From positions 32,011,191 to 32,075,190 of the forward strand of contig CM067315.1 in NCBI GenBank assembly GCA_034231615.1: a stretch of 64,000 bases of DNA, written 5' to 3'. The translations under genes were made by a program, and so were the position numbers. The notes below the pieces were generated by a model that ran no database searches, was not told where the DNA came from, and saw only the letters and a list, made by a program, of their open reading frames with translations. The DNA comes from Meghimatium bilineatum. Its lineage: Eukaryota > Mollusca > Gastropoda > Stylommatophora > Philomycidae. Positions 52,341-62,474 of the stretch are shown here, one piece after another. How positions within the stretch are numbered: position 1 is the first letter of the stretch; every line of letters starts with the position of its first letter.

Positions 52341-52547
52341 TGATAAGGGACAATTAAGAAGGTTGTGGGGTCGAGTTGGCTGCCATATCCCGTATAGGTT
52401 ATTAGCGACCCAGAAACCATACTGAAATTGATGTGTCAGGCCGACAACCATAGATATCGCAGCAAGGCTATGAACAAAAGATATTAGTTCTTTGAACTAC
52501 GTCCTGCTAGCCTGCAGGAGTTTGAGAACAAATGCATAAGAAGAAGA
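52340..52547 (-). mobile_element. interspersed repeat family A copy
   Basis: Minus-strand: TTCTTCTTCTTATGCATTTG, TTCTCAAACTCCTGCAGGCT, AGCAGGACGTAGTTCAAAGA, GCGATATCTATGGTTGTCGG, CCTGACACATCAATTTCAGT, GGTTTCTGGGTCGC. 3' part missing. It abuts the RTE (TTGA)n tail. Confidence 0.75.
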
Positions 52548-53504
52548 AATGCTGATATATAATTTTCTATTGCGGATGTCATTACTCAAGTCACATAACA
52601 AAATGTCACCGCTGGGAAAATAGATATTCCTACTCATGCTTCTTTCTTGAAGTACATTTTTAACCTGTCATGTTCCTTTGTAAAGACAATATTATTTATA
52701 CTCTGTTAACTAAAAAAAACACAATCGCTTGTTTTGTAAATGACTGACACAAGATATTTCAAGTTTTTGCCAGTTTCTAACTTGATATTATCAATTGTTT
52801 AGTGTAAGTATGAGTCCGTTTTTTATACCTTTCAGCCATTAAAATGATCTCAGAGATAAATTAACAAATTGTTTTCTTTAATTGAAGCGTTAATTTAAAA
52901 TGTTCTCAATCATTTACTGTCTAATATTGCAATAATACTGCAATATTGCAAACTAATCTTGCAATAGTGTGACGCGTGCCTGCGAGGTTAGTGACAATGT
53001 TCCCTTTAATTTTCTTCTCTCGTGAGAAAATCTGAGAATGTCTGAGAAGTGAATATTTTCGTGTGTGAAGGTTTATACTATATAAACAAAGTGCACTCAC
53101 TCGTTGTCTAAATGCACGGCTGGTATATTTCGTGATCGGTACTTTCTAACTATGTTCGCGATTGCTCACCCGTACATGTTAGAAGGAATACTGGGTAGGG
53201 GCTGTGAATAAATTATGTCAATAATTAAAGGGGTGGTAGTTTGAAATATTTAGACAGTTGTTGACAAGTGTGTGCGTGTTTGAGGGGGAGGGGTTGGGGG
53301 ATGTAAACAATACTGTTGTTATACACAAATTAAACTGCTTGAATGTGGAAGTTGTTTGTGTTTTTAATATGTTAAATGGTGTGTAATTTCCTACTTTCTT
53401 ACCTGCTAAATAAGAATTTCCATTGAGGGGAGGGAGGGGGAAGACTTTTGATATATTTAAGCAACGATCTTCGGGAATGATCTACTCGAACCACCTACTT
53501 TAGT
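52548..53504. other. unassigned, ~950 bp, apparently unique sequence
   Basis: No tandem structure, no open frame above about 60 codons, no family match. A GT-rich G-run patch occurs at 53260-53300. Confidence 0.4.
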
Positions 53505-53745
53505 GCTTAGTCTGACGCCCCTGTAAACTAACAGGCAATAGCCCGGAGATCAGAATGTGTTTTATTATTTTTTACAGCTTTCCACCCTATATACATGTCA
53601 ACATCGTATTTTGTAATCACTAACCTTTTACGGGGTTGGACAATCAAACCTCACTCTCAACATTTCTTAGTTGTCTTTTGTTACGTGCATTTCAGGTCAC
53701 AGTGTCACTATCATTTGCTCCCTTTTCGTTATCAGGAAAAAATCA
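53505..53745 (+). mobile_element. decayed family A repeat
   Basis: CCCCTGTAAACTAACAGGCA, TAGCCCGGAGATCAGAATGT, TTTTTTACAGCTTTCCACCC, CACTATCATTTGCTCCCTTT occur in family order with large divergence. Confidence 0.45.
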
Positions 53746-54034
53746 GAAGGAGTTTCAGTCTAATCCCTACATTTACTTAATTTCTCATCTTCAGCCCCAA
53801 TGTTAGAAATAATAACCAGCCTGATCATTGTGTTTACAAGTACGCTCTTTACATATTCTTCAGTATTATCATTTGATCTACGGAGTTTTGTTTTCTGTCT
53901 GATTTTCTCGGCAGACATCGTGTAATTCTGTAGAGAGCTACGGACAATAAAGTGAAAAACACGACTCTGCTTACAGAAAAATAAATGGCGAGCTCCTATT
54001 AACCCTTTATCTCCGTGATGGCATTCTTATTCTT
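53746..54034. other. unassigned spacer
   Basis: No feature is recognised. Confidence 0.4.
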
Positions 54035-54200
54035 CTTCAGTGTTTATTCTCAGAATCCCGCTGGATCTCTCATGTAGCAGGACAGTGTTCCTATTAGAAT
54101 TCTAGCAGTATGTCGTCCAGAGAATGGACATGCGTTGTGTCGTACTTTAATTTGCGTCAATGGTTCGACACATCCGTCTTCGGCAGAGTTTCTTTTGCCA
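54035..54200 (+). mobile_element. interspersed repeat family B copy
   Basis: TTCTTCTTCAGTG, TTATTCTCAGAATCCCGCTG, CATGTAGCAGGACAGTGTTC, TCGTCCAGAGAATGGACATG, GCGTTGTGTCGTACTTTAAT, TTGCGTCAATGGTTCGACAC, ATCCGTCTTCGGCAGAGT. Same order as 11016-11180. Confidence 0.8.
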
Positions 54201-55304
54201 TATTTCGCATTTAGAAGTAAATATAAAATAGAGTTTTAGCAGCTTACATATAGATGTAACCGGCTATTTTAGCGGACTGTAAAGTAAAGTTAAAGTAAAG
54301 TTAACCCTTAGCATTTATTATTGCCCAAGGGGAATGAGATGTTTGTGGCTCTGCTATATGAAGACGGTAGCCATCTCCTCCCACTCGTCGTCTTTAGTTC
54401 CCGAATTAATCCAGTACGAATTAAAGCCGGGTCGACCCGGGAGCCGTTGCGATCTGAAAAAAACATTTTCGACTAAACTGAGGAATAAACGATAGCGGTT
54501 TATCGGATAAATAGGAATTATATCTCACAGTTTCGATGCTGCTTCACGGATGAATTACCAGCACTTTAATGTCTCATGCTGTACTTCCTGAGAACGTGGT
54601 TATTGTTAACCAGAGCGGAACCTTCCACTATTTTTGATAGTTATAAAACTCTAATATAACCAAATTGGGCTAGCGTTCGCGGTTGAAATTTAGAGGTAGC
54701 TTTTACTTAAGATAAACATTCTAAAACTATCAATGCTTATAGTTAGATCTCCCAGATTTGTCCGGCCAGGCTAGAAGAAGTTGAGTTTTGACCTAAATTA
54801 TTTGTGAAGGTTGTCCGATTTCTATGTTCATTTGTCCGCTCCTATATTGTTAATTCATCGGCGTAATCGCTATTGATTTGACGTTTTACGTCCCACAGCG
54901 GTCGGAGGATTTGAGCAGCCAGGAAAGAGCAAATTTATCTGCTATCCGAGGCTTCCATAAATTTAGAAAAGGGTATTAAAAAATACTCCAGAAATATTCT
55001 AGAAAAATATAAATGTGAGTTTGGTTGCAGAGAAGGAATAGAATTAGAACAGGACGAGGAGAAATTGTTCCCAGTTGAGGACAAGGAAAGGATGTATGTT
55101 GTAGTGATAAACTTTAGAGATACATTTTTTCCAGAAAATAAATTGAAAATATCTGAAAATACATAATTACCAAAAAGCAAGAGAAGGTCTAACGATAGGG
55201 TATGGGACACAGATACATATCCTGTCACATATTCTCTCCAAAACGTTTTCTTCGCCGAGGATACTCTATACTCCTCTCTGTAAAAAATCTCATATATTCT
55301 GTTT
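54201..55304. other. unassigned, ~1.1 kb
   Basis: 54280-54310 has a doubled AAAGTTAA. 54955-55170 can be read on the plus strand as a lysine/glutamate-rich KYSRNILEKYKCEFGCREGI stretch without stops for about 60 codons; I do not recognise it. Confidence 0.35.
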
Positions 55305-55460
55305 GGAAGTGTTCGTTCTCAAACACCCACAACATTTTATTTTTGCAGCATAACAATGCTCCACTATGTTTCTAACAGAATCTCGTCCAGAGAACGGAGA
55401 TACGTAGTATCATAGTTGTATTTGCTCGTGGCCTGACATATCAGATTTCGGTGGTATATA
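55305..55460 (+). mobile_element. interspersed repeat of A/B type, diverged
   Basis: GTTCGTTCTCAAACACCC, TCTCGTCCAGAGAACGGAGA, TATTTGCTCGTGGCCTGACA and TATCAGATTTCGGTGG retain the shared head and GACA-ATC-GA-TTC order. Confidence 0.6.
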
Positions 55461-55523
55461 ATAAATAAATTATTACACTGATCATTTTTTTTAAATAGAA
55501 AGAAGTTTATTTAAAAAAAGTTG

Positions 55524-55557
55524 TTTTCGACGTTACGGCGAATGAGCCTGTGTCAGA
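55524..55557 (-). other. degenerate hammerhead-like motif
   Basis: Minus-strand CTGACACAGGCTCATTCGCC then GTAACGTC. A GGC/GCC stem II with a 6-nt loop sits between a CUGA-like and a G(U)AACGUC segment, the layout of minimal type I hammerheads, but two or three core positions differ (CACA for UGA, GUAA for GAAA). Probably an inactive relic if real. Confidence 0.35.
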
Positions 55558-56144
55558 AAACATAACAAAATAACAGTGTAAAAAAATTGACGGATCGCAC
55601 CAAAGAAAACGTTCCACAACAATAAGAAGGATCTTCTTTCTAGATATTTAGATATATCAATGCTTGACATAATAGAATCTACGTGTGAGTACAACGAAAC
55701 ACATTAATATTACGACAACAATCGGTTACATGAATAAATTGTTCATATTTAAAAACCATCTGTGAATAGTTTCGAGAACGGCCTTAACAAATTTCTGTAG
55801 TAACAGAAGGCGTTATGCCAATCGAGATGAGAAACACTAACCCTACTGGCACGAGATGATGATGATAATATATTATTGAATAATCATACAATAGCTTGCC
55901 TGGTTGTCCTGGCTTTGTGACGTGGCACTGATAACTTGCCCCAAAGGTCCCTAGTTAAGTACGTAGTTGAGACGATTCAGAAAAAAATCGAAGTGACATT
56001 TTGCCGCAATTGTCTAGTCTTACCGGAGACGGGACGGTCAACTTTGCGTAAGTTAGGAAAACCACTTTCCAATTGGGGATGTTTTAAGAGAGCTGAAAAC
56101 CGCTGTTTTGGACGAATACGTTTTAAGTACACTAATTTTAATAT
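55558..56144. other. unassigned stretch, with a possible retroelement tail
   Basis: GGCACGAGATGATGATGATA at 55848-55867 resembles RTE ends (HGT-like codons plus TGA units). The rest has no recognised feature. Confidence 0.4.
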
Positions 56145-56147
56145 TCA

Positions 56148-56192
<45 letters not shown>

Positions 56193-56375
56193 CACTGTCA
56201 TTGTTATTAGTATTGTTGTATTTTTAATTATTATTTATTATTGCTGTTATTATTGTTATTAATAGTATTAATGTTAGTGGTATTATTCTGTTATTATATT
56301 TAATGTTATTATTTGTTGTTATTGTTATTATCATTACTATTACTATTACTTTTATGGTTATTGTTATGATGATTA
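56145..56375. repeat. ATT-rich trinucleotide block
   Basis: (ATT)n uninterrupted at about 56150-56191, then degenerate to 56375. Confidence 0.95.
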
Positions 56376-56694
56376 TTATTATTCGTCATTCCCGTGGAAC
56401 AATGAAGTTAGGCCCCTTTTGGGTACTTTTAGAAACATTTTTACACCGTTTATTACTGTCAAATACAATATAGTACCTTCATAACGTATACGTTTATAAC
56501 AAAATTTTCCTACATAACCACATTTTTTACATTCGTAAATTAATCTTTGTTGTTTAGCTAATTTTTTATATTACATCAATATTTCGTTGGTCTGTGCTGT
56601 TTTGTTATATAGGGAACCAACTGTTTTAGTTATCTGTCCTTTTTGGAAAACAATCATTTTTATAAATGTGAAAATGTGTCTAATTGTCATTATA
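56376..56694. other. unassigned spacer
   Basis: A+T-rich; no feature is recognised. Confidence 0.4.
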
Positions 56695-56860
56695 AAGTTG
56701 TTAGTATCTAATTGCAGGATCCATTTGTCAGGATCTAATTGTCAGGAAATAATTGTCAGGATCTAATTGCTGGATTTAAATGTAATGATCTAATTGCAGG
56801 ATCCAATTGTTAGGGTCTAATTGTCAGTAAATAATTATCATCACCTAATTGCTGGAGTTT
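56695..56860. repeat. degenerate ~28-bp repeat (GGATCTAATTG)
   Basis: GGATCTAATTGTCAGG/GGATCCAATTGTTAGG words alternate with AAATAATTGTCAG words about six times. Confidence 0.8.
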
Positions 56861-57349
56861 GGAAGCGAACGAAGAAACAGAAGACGAAGAAGATTGAGAA
56901 AATTTGATAACGTACTCACTCAAGACATTTATCGGAGAAGTTTGGAGGTGAAAACACATATATATGTCTCTATCAATCTATAGAATAAACTACTGTGTAC
57001 TTGAATGATGATGCTATTATTGTTGTCTTGCTGTTTTTCCTTCGCAAGTCAAGGTGAGTAGGCACTAAGAAGGTTCAAATTTGATTTGAATTTACGTGTC
57101 CTCAGTTAGCTGATGAGTCAAACCCAGATTCTGAAAGACTTGTTCCAATGTGAGCATGAATGTAGTACGTCTTAAGATTAGAGAAAATAGAATGATCTCT
57201 CCTTTCGTTGCTTATCTTTCGAACCATATGTTATGTTCTACTCTGATCAAAACTCTTAATACTCGCACTGATTTGACTGTTCCAGGCTGATGGACAAAAG
57301 CTGTGGTTTCCCAAGACCTTAGGTCAATCCTGTAGTGATTTAGAGATGT
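56861..57349. other. unassigned; may hold the 3' end of the next retroelement
   Basis: A minus-strand LIKTLNTRTDLTVPG-like segment near 57240-57290 fits the C-terminal end expected downstream of the RT remnant at 57350-59035, but it is short. Confidence 0.35.
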
Positions 57350-59035
57350 TTTCAATTAGTAATTGATGCATTTCTTCTGGCCTCCACTTGAACGCTTACA
57401 TACGCACAGTTCTTCGTAGAACATATATTTGAAAGACGTTTGTATGAAATAACGACGATATGACCGGTCCAACAAAGTTGAGACCTGGTTAACAAAATGT
57501 TGTTGCTATCTATCTTAAATTTGTTTGAAAACTTTCTGTCTGGAATGTGGTCCTGCCAACGTACATCAAGAAGTTTCTCAAGCAACACAGGTGGGAATAA
57601 TTAAGCTACCTTCCGTGAAAAGCACATACAGAATAGGATTCGCTTGAATATAACAGGGAAAGCAGAACAACTGAGCCGAAATTGTTAGGCTTGGTTTCCT
57701 GGCACAGACCATGCCAGGCTCAGATATCCGCAATAAGATTACCAAACGTTGCACTAGCGCGAGCAATTCGTAAGGCGACATCCTCGACTCTTCTATATAT
57801 TATAATATTCATTTACCTATGTCAACTCCGAAACAATCTTTTTATGTTTACAGGTAGAACTAATGTGTTCTTGTAGTACTGAGTCCTTCTGCCACGTGCT
57901 CATGTTAGAATATTTGTGGTTCTGGAGGAATTTAAATGCATGACCCGTACAGTGTTTGTTGTTATTTTATGTGTATCGTTCGATAGGTGCATATTCATAG
58001 AAGCTTGAGATTATACACGCTGAAAGTCTTGACTAAAATCGCATCTATTTTAGTGTGGAATGCAGTGTGGAAGAAGATGGAAAAAGTGTTGACTTAAGTT
58101 ACAAAGCGAGTAGGGGCCATCTGAACTGAACAGGTTCAAATCCCGCCTGCTGCATTATGATTTTTCGATCTTGTGGTATTTTTTACAATTTGCAGCCGAA
58201 GTATACAAACGTATTTGCATTATTGAGTTTGACCTTAAACAGTGATGGAATGCTCTTCGTATGGGACCCATAATGCTTATTAGTACATCATGGATGTCTT
58301 TGGTCCATACGTTCCTGCATATCATGCATACTGGTAGCGTTGAGCGCTCATTCGTCCGCAAACAAGAGTTCGAGAAAAATGTAATATAAATTTTAATTTT
58401 CGTCTTTGTCTTCAGTCTGAGAAGATTGAACAGTCCATCATCAGTACGGAAGTGAGTCAATTCCTGCAATGCTGCTTCGGAAAACATCACCTAGCAACAC
58501 AGGGAATGATTTTAATGTACACCATCATTTTGAAGATTTTATTTCATGCCGAGGAGATTTGTGAGCCATATAAATAAATGGATCTTGTCATCAGAATTCG
58601 GACATGATTGGACATGACAACCAACGACCCTCGCAATTTACGGTATCGAAGATCTTGGTCAGATCCACGAATATGGTGTTTAATCCGATAATCTGTTTGA
58701 GACACGTTTCCTGTAGTTGTCTGACAGTAAAGTTCATGTCAAATGTTCCTCTTATTTGACAGAATCCACACTGACTTAACATAGAAAATAAATTACCACA
58801 CCACCAGTCGAAAACTATGGCCATCTGAAACTACTCGGACAGACAAGCTGTACGGCCCTGTCTCGGGTCTGGTGACCACAGTACAGTTTATTGACGAAAC
58901 ACATTTTAGCATCTGACTTCGATTGGTGAACGAGAAACTGAAGATGACGTTATTTGTTGCAATCCAGTTTCTCCAAAGTTCAGACTCGATTCCATAACCT
59001 GCATCCAGCAAAATCTGATTTTGACAATTCACTAC
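57350..59035 (-). pseudogene. RTE-like reverse transcriptase, second family, interrupted
   Basis: Minus-strand order: SELWRNWIATNN (58985-58950); QCGFCQIRGTFDMNFTVRQL, QETC, FVDLTKIFDTVNCEG (fingers and motif A, 58770-58630, with the FVDLTKxFDTVNxEG wording); EAALQELTHFRTDDGLFNLL, RLKTKTK (58475-58390, pre-motif C); a gap where the YADD region should be; and EKLLDVRWQDHIPDRKFSNK, LTRSQLCWTGHIVVISYKRL (57585-57410, C-terminal WxGHVVRM box). This wording is that of a widespread animal RTE-like family different from the TGA-tailed one. A SINE (58060-58160) and unassigned DNA sit between palm and C-terminus. Multiple stops and frameshifts. Confidence 0.85.
58060..58160 (+). mobile_element. tRNA-like SINE family F, copy 2
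   Basis: GAAGATGGAAAAAGTGTTGA, CTTAAGTTACAAAGCGAG, GGGGCCATCTGAACTGAACA and a B box GGTTCAAATCC (58133-58143) followed by CGCCTGCTGCATTA. Lies inside the minus-strand RT remnant, in opposite orientation. Confidence 0.7.
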
Positions 59036-59612
59036 CAGTCATGGTGTACTCATATCTTTGACAAGTCGCTACCAGTCATGTTGAACTCATATCTTTGACA
59101 AGTCCATACCAGTCATGTTGTACTCATCTTTGACAAGTCCCTACCAGTCATGTTGTACTCATATCTTTGACAAGTCCATACCAGTCATGTTGTACTCATA
59201 TCTTTGACAAGTCCCTACCAGTCATGTTGTACTCATATCTTTGACAAGTCCCTACCAGTCATGTTGTACTCATATCTTTGACAAGTCCATACCAGTCATG
59301 TTGTACTCATATCTTTGACAAGTCCCTACCAGTCATGTTGTACTCATATCTTTGACAAGTCCATACCAGTCATGTTGTACTCATATCTTTGACAAGTCCC
59401 TACCAGTCATGTTGTACTCATCTTTGACAAGTCCCTACCAGTCATGTTGTACTCATATCTTTGACAAGTCCCTACCAGTCATGTTGTACTCATATCTCTG
59501 ACAAGTCCCTACCAGCCATGTTATACTCATATCGTTGACAAGTCCCTACCAGCGATGGTGTACTCATATCTTTGACAAGTCCCTACCAGCCATGTTGTAC
59601 TCATATCTAGCG
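59030..59612. repeat. 37-bp minisatellite, about 15 copies
   Basis: CATATCTTTGACAAGTCCCT plus ACCAGTCATGTTGTACT; some copies lack ATA (34 bp) and CCC/CCA variants alternate at several places. It starts immediately at the RT remnant's 5' edge. Confidence 0.96.
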
Positions 59613-59689
59613 CCTTTAGATCACGTGTATTGTAATGTTACATATAACAGTGTCTGTGTGGATATTTCTATTATTATTTGTGTACTTAT

Positions 59690-59880
59690 GAATTCCTTCG
59701 CATTGTTTCTATATGAACTGGGCCATATTGTTTCTATATTAATTGGGCCAGTTTCTATATAAACTGGACCACACAACTTCTCCACGAACTGGGCCATATA
59801 AATGACATATGAACTGAGCCACATAGATGACCTATGAACTGGACCACATAGATGACCTATTAACAGGGTAATGTAATATC
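59690..59880. repeat. degenerate ~25-bp repeat (GAACTGGGCCAYAT)
   Basis: ATATGAACTGGGCCATAT, AACTGGACCACAYA and GATGACCTATGAAC words recur seven to eight times. Confidence 0.82.
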
Positions 59881-59944
59881 TTATCTCTATAATCTGAATC
59901 GCATAGTCTCTATAAGCATTGCTTCCCGATCAGAAACTGGAAAA

Positions 59945-60510
59945 CTGCAGAGATCAAATATGTTGCATAGCCTGTAGTATTCATGACAGATCAGACATGA
60001 TTACGCAAATTTGTCGCACAGCCTGTAGTATTCATGACAGATCAGACATGATTACGCAAATTTGTCGTACAGCCTGTAGTATTCATGACAGATCAGACAT
60101 GATTACGCAAATTTGTCGCACAGCCTGTAGTATTCATGACAGATCAGACATGATTACGCAAATTTGTCGTACAGCCTGTAGTATTCATGACAGATCAGAC
60201 ATGATTACGCAAATTTGTCGCACAGCCTGTAGTATTCATGACAGATCAGACATGATTACGCAAATTTGTCGCACAGCCTGTAGTATTCCTGAAGGATTTT
60301 TAACTCAAATCTGTCGCACAGCCTGTAGTATTCCTGACAGACGATTACTCAAATCTGTCGCACAGCCTGCAGTATTCCTGACAGATGAGGCATGATTACT
60401 GAAATCTTTCGTACAGTCGGCAGTATTCCTGACAGATGAGGCATGATTACTGAAATCTTTCGCAGAGCCTGTAGTATTCCTGACAGATGAGGGATGATTA
60501 CTCAAATCGG
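59945..60510. repeat. 51-bp minisatellite, about 11 copies
   Basis: CATGACAGATCAGACATGAT, TACGCAAATTTGTCGCACAG and CCTGTAGTATT make a 51-bp unit; the last four units are diverged (GATGAGGCATGATTACTG). The period equals 17 codons, so the plus-strand frame 59919-60395 stays open as a 17-residue repeat beginning ICRTACSIHDRSDMITQ. No start context or flanking coding sequence suggests a real protein. Confidence 0.96.
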
Positions 60511-60599
60511 TTAGTTCAGAAAACTACTACTATAACTACTGACTGAATCAAGCAGATATTGCAAAGAAGTTCTTTAGTGGATATCATCGCATTGCGGAA

Positions 60600-61025
60600 T
60601 ATAAGGAAACAAGAAAGCAAATCGTCTGGATAATAATAATATTGTTGATGATAAACCAGATGTATCAATAACTTATCATCAAAAGAAACCGATAATCAAA
60701 GCAAATAGAAAGCCAACAAAAGATGACAACTAAATTATGAACAGGTCAGATTAAGTTGTCATTCTACGATGTCCCAGTACTGGGCACAAAGACTTCACAG
60801 CAACATGTATACAGAGAGCGACATTGACAACGAAGCGGTGTGTACAGTAATTGTAGACCACAGAGCACGTATTTCAGGAATGTCCCAAACATATTGGCCC
60901 AGAAAAACAACATTAGAAGAAAAACTCTACTGAGCTCGGTACGATTTACAAAAGTGAATTTGACAGAAAAGACAAAACTTCAAATATAGACACATCTCCA
61001 AGGGAACGAAAGAAGAAGAATAAGC
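60600..61025 (+). pseudogene. Jockey-like RNase H end and C-terminal tail (family J)
   Basis: Plus strand: DDKPDVSITYHQKKPIIKAN, RKP, then SQYWAQRLHSNMYTESDI, V-DHRARISGMSQTYWPRKT, TLEEKLY and KGTKEEE near a GAAAGAAGAAGAATAAG end. Matches in order the 20190-19817 segment (DQPDVPISYLQKKQMIKSIR, RLRSHMYAKFKI, THWPDETTLESKLY). The cysteine/histidine knuckle is largely lost. The only plus-strand family J copy here. Confidence 0.72.
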
Positions 61026-61391
61026 ATCTCATAGACTCGATAACGCCTCCGTGAAACGTCATCCAAGAAAGAAGGGAGAGAAGTAAGCCTCTAAGTTGGA
61101 TATAATAGACTTAGGTGACCTCCCTTTAAAGAGATTATAGAATTGATTTTATTTCCATTCTCGATTCTCAAGATAGACACTGCGGCTGTTAGTATTTTTC
61201 ATCTCATGAATTTAACAAAACTACAAAACACGGCGGAAACAAAACAAAGCTCAAAGTTTCTAGAGTGAGAAATCCTTGTATTTATTAAGTTTGTGACAGT
61301 GGACGACACAATTTTGTATGAGTTATGTTTAGCATTAAATTTTAAATTGCATAACTGTAGCCATCTAAGGAACTAAATCTATAATCAGCGG
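61026..61391. other. unassigned spacer
   Basis: No feature is recognised. Confidence 0.4.
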
Positions 61392-61760
61392 CGTGCAGTC
61401 ATTGTACTAGTAGGACTAGACTAGTCCCCAGTCATTGTGCTAGTAGGACTAGACTAGTCCCCAGTCAATGTGCTAGTAGGACCAGACTAGTCCCCAGTCA
61501 TTTTGCTAGTAGGACTGACTAGTCCCCATTCATTGTGCTAGTAGGACTAGATTAGTCCCCAGTCATTGTGCTAGTAGGACTAGACTAGTCCCCAGTCATT
61601 GTACTAGTAGGACTAGATTAGTCCGCAGTCAATGTGCTAGTAGGACTAGACTAGTCCCCAGTCATTGTGCTAGTAGAACCAGACTAGTCACTAGTGATTA
61701 TACTAGTATTACTAGACTAGTCTACAGTCAGTGTACTGGTAGCAGTAGACTAGTTCCTTG
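61392..61760. repeat. 33-bp minisatellite, about 11 copies
   Basis: CCCCAGTCATTGTGCTAGTA plus GGACTAGACTAGT. Each unit contains the near-palindrome CTAGTAGGACTAG and ACTAGACTAGT. Right-hand units are diverged. Confidence 0.96.
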
Positions 61761-61820
61761 TCATTTTAGTTCATTCTCGTGATATAGAAGCAAAAAAATG
61801 TATAAAGTATTTATCAGTCA

Positions 61821-62450
61821 AGCACGCATGTAGTTGCGTCATGTGGGTCCCACCAATGGCCAACTAGACAAACCATCCATGCAACAGAAAACCTTAGTAG
61901 ATGACATGTCGTTATATTGAGGTTATCTTCTTAGAGAAGCTTCATGGCACGTCATCTATACAATTATGCTTCTCATACTTTTATTTTATTGTTACAATGT
62001 GTTTCATACTTTGTTAATTCTATATATGTATGCACACTCTGTGGTTGGGAGGGAGCCAGAGATGTACTTCGCAACACAGGGGTGGAGGAAACTGAGAGCA
62101 CTGTTTTTCCTATGGCTGGAGCCCATCATAGAGGCACAGTGACTCGAGACGTGAGAATCCTTTTGACTTGAACATTTGGTTGCATGCCTGGAGCAATAGA
62201 GAAGTTCGGCATAAACAGTAGTCAATTGGTGGTGTGGAATAAGCATAGTGAACCCTAGCTTGGCTGCAGTGGCTCGGAGCAGTGCATAGATTTAAACCTA
62301 CCGTCCTGGAGGTGTGATATTTATTCTCTGGCTCTGTCTCGTGGTGGGCCGAAAATCCACATACTTTCCAGCAATATAATGTTATTTTAATGGCATTAGG
62401 TCAAAGGACATGAGCCCATGGACCGCTGGATCAGCAACCAACCATCATTC
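61821..62450 (+). repeat. composite repeat: head module H1 plus tail D, ~630 bp
   Basis: Same parts and order as the minus-strand copy at 35445-36073: GGGTCCCACCAATGGCCAAC, AGACAAACCATCCATGCAAC, GAAGCTTCATGGCACGTCAT, then tail D with TGTGGTTGGGAGGGAGCCAG, GACTTGAACATTTGGTTGCA, GCCTGGAGCAATAGAGAAGT and GGACCGCTGGATCAGCAACC. A 75-codon open frame at 61944-62171 has no recognised motif. Confidence 0.88.
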
Positions 62451-62474
62451 AAACAATCGCTAATTGATCCTCAG

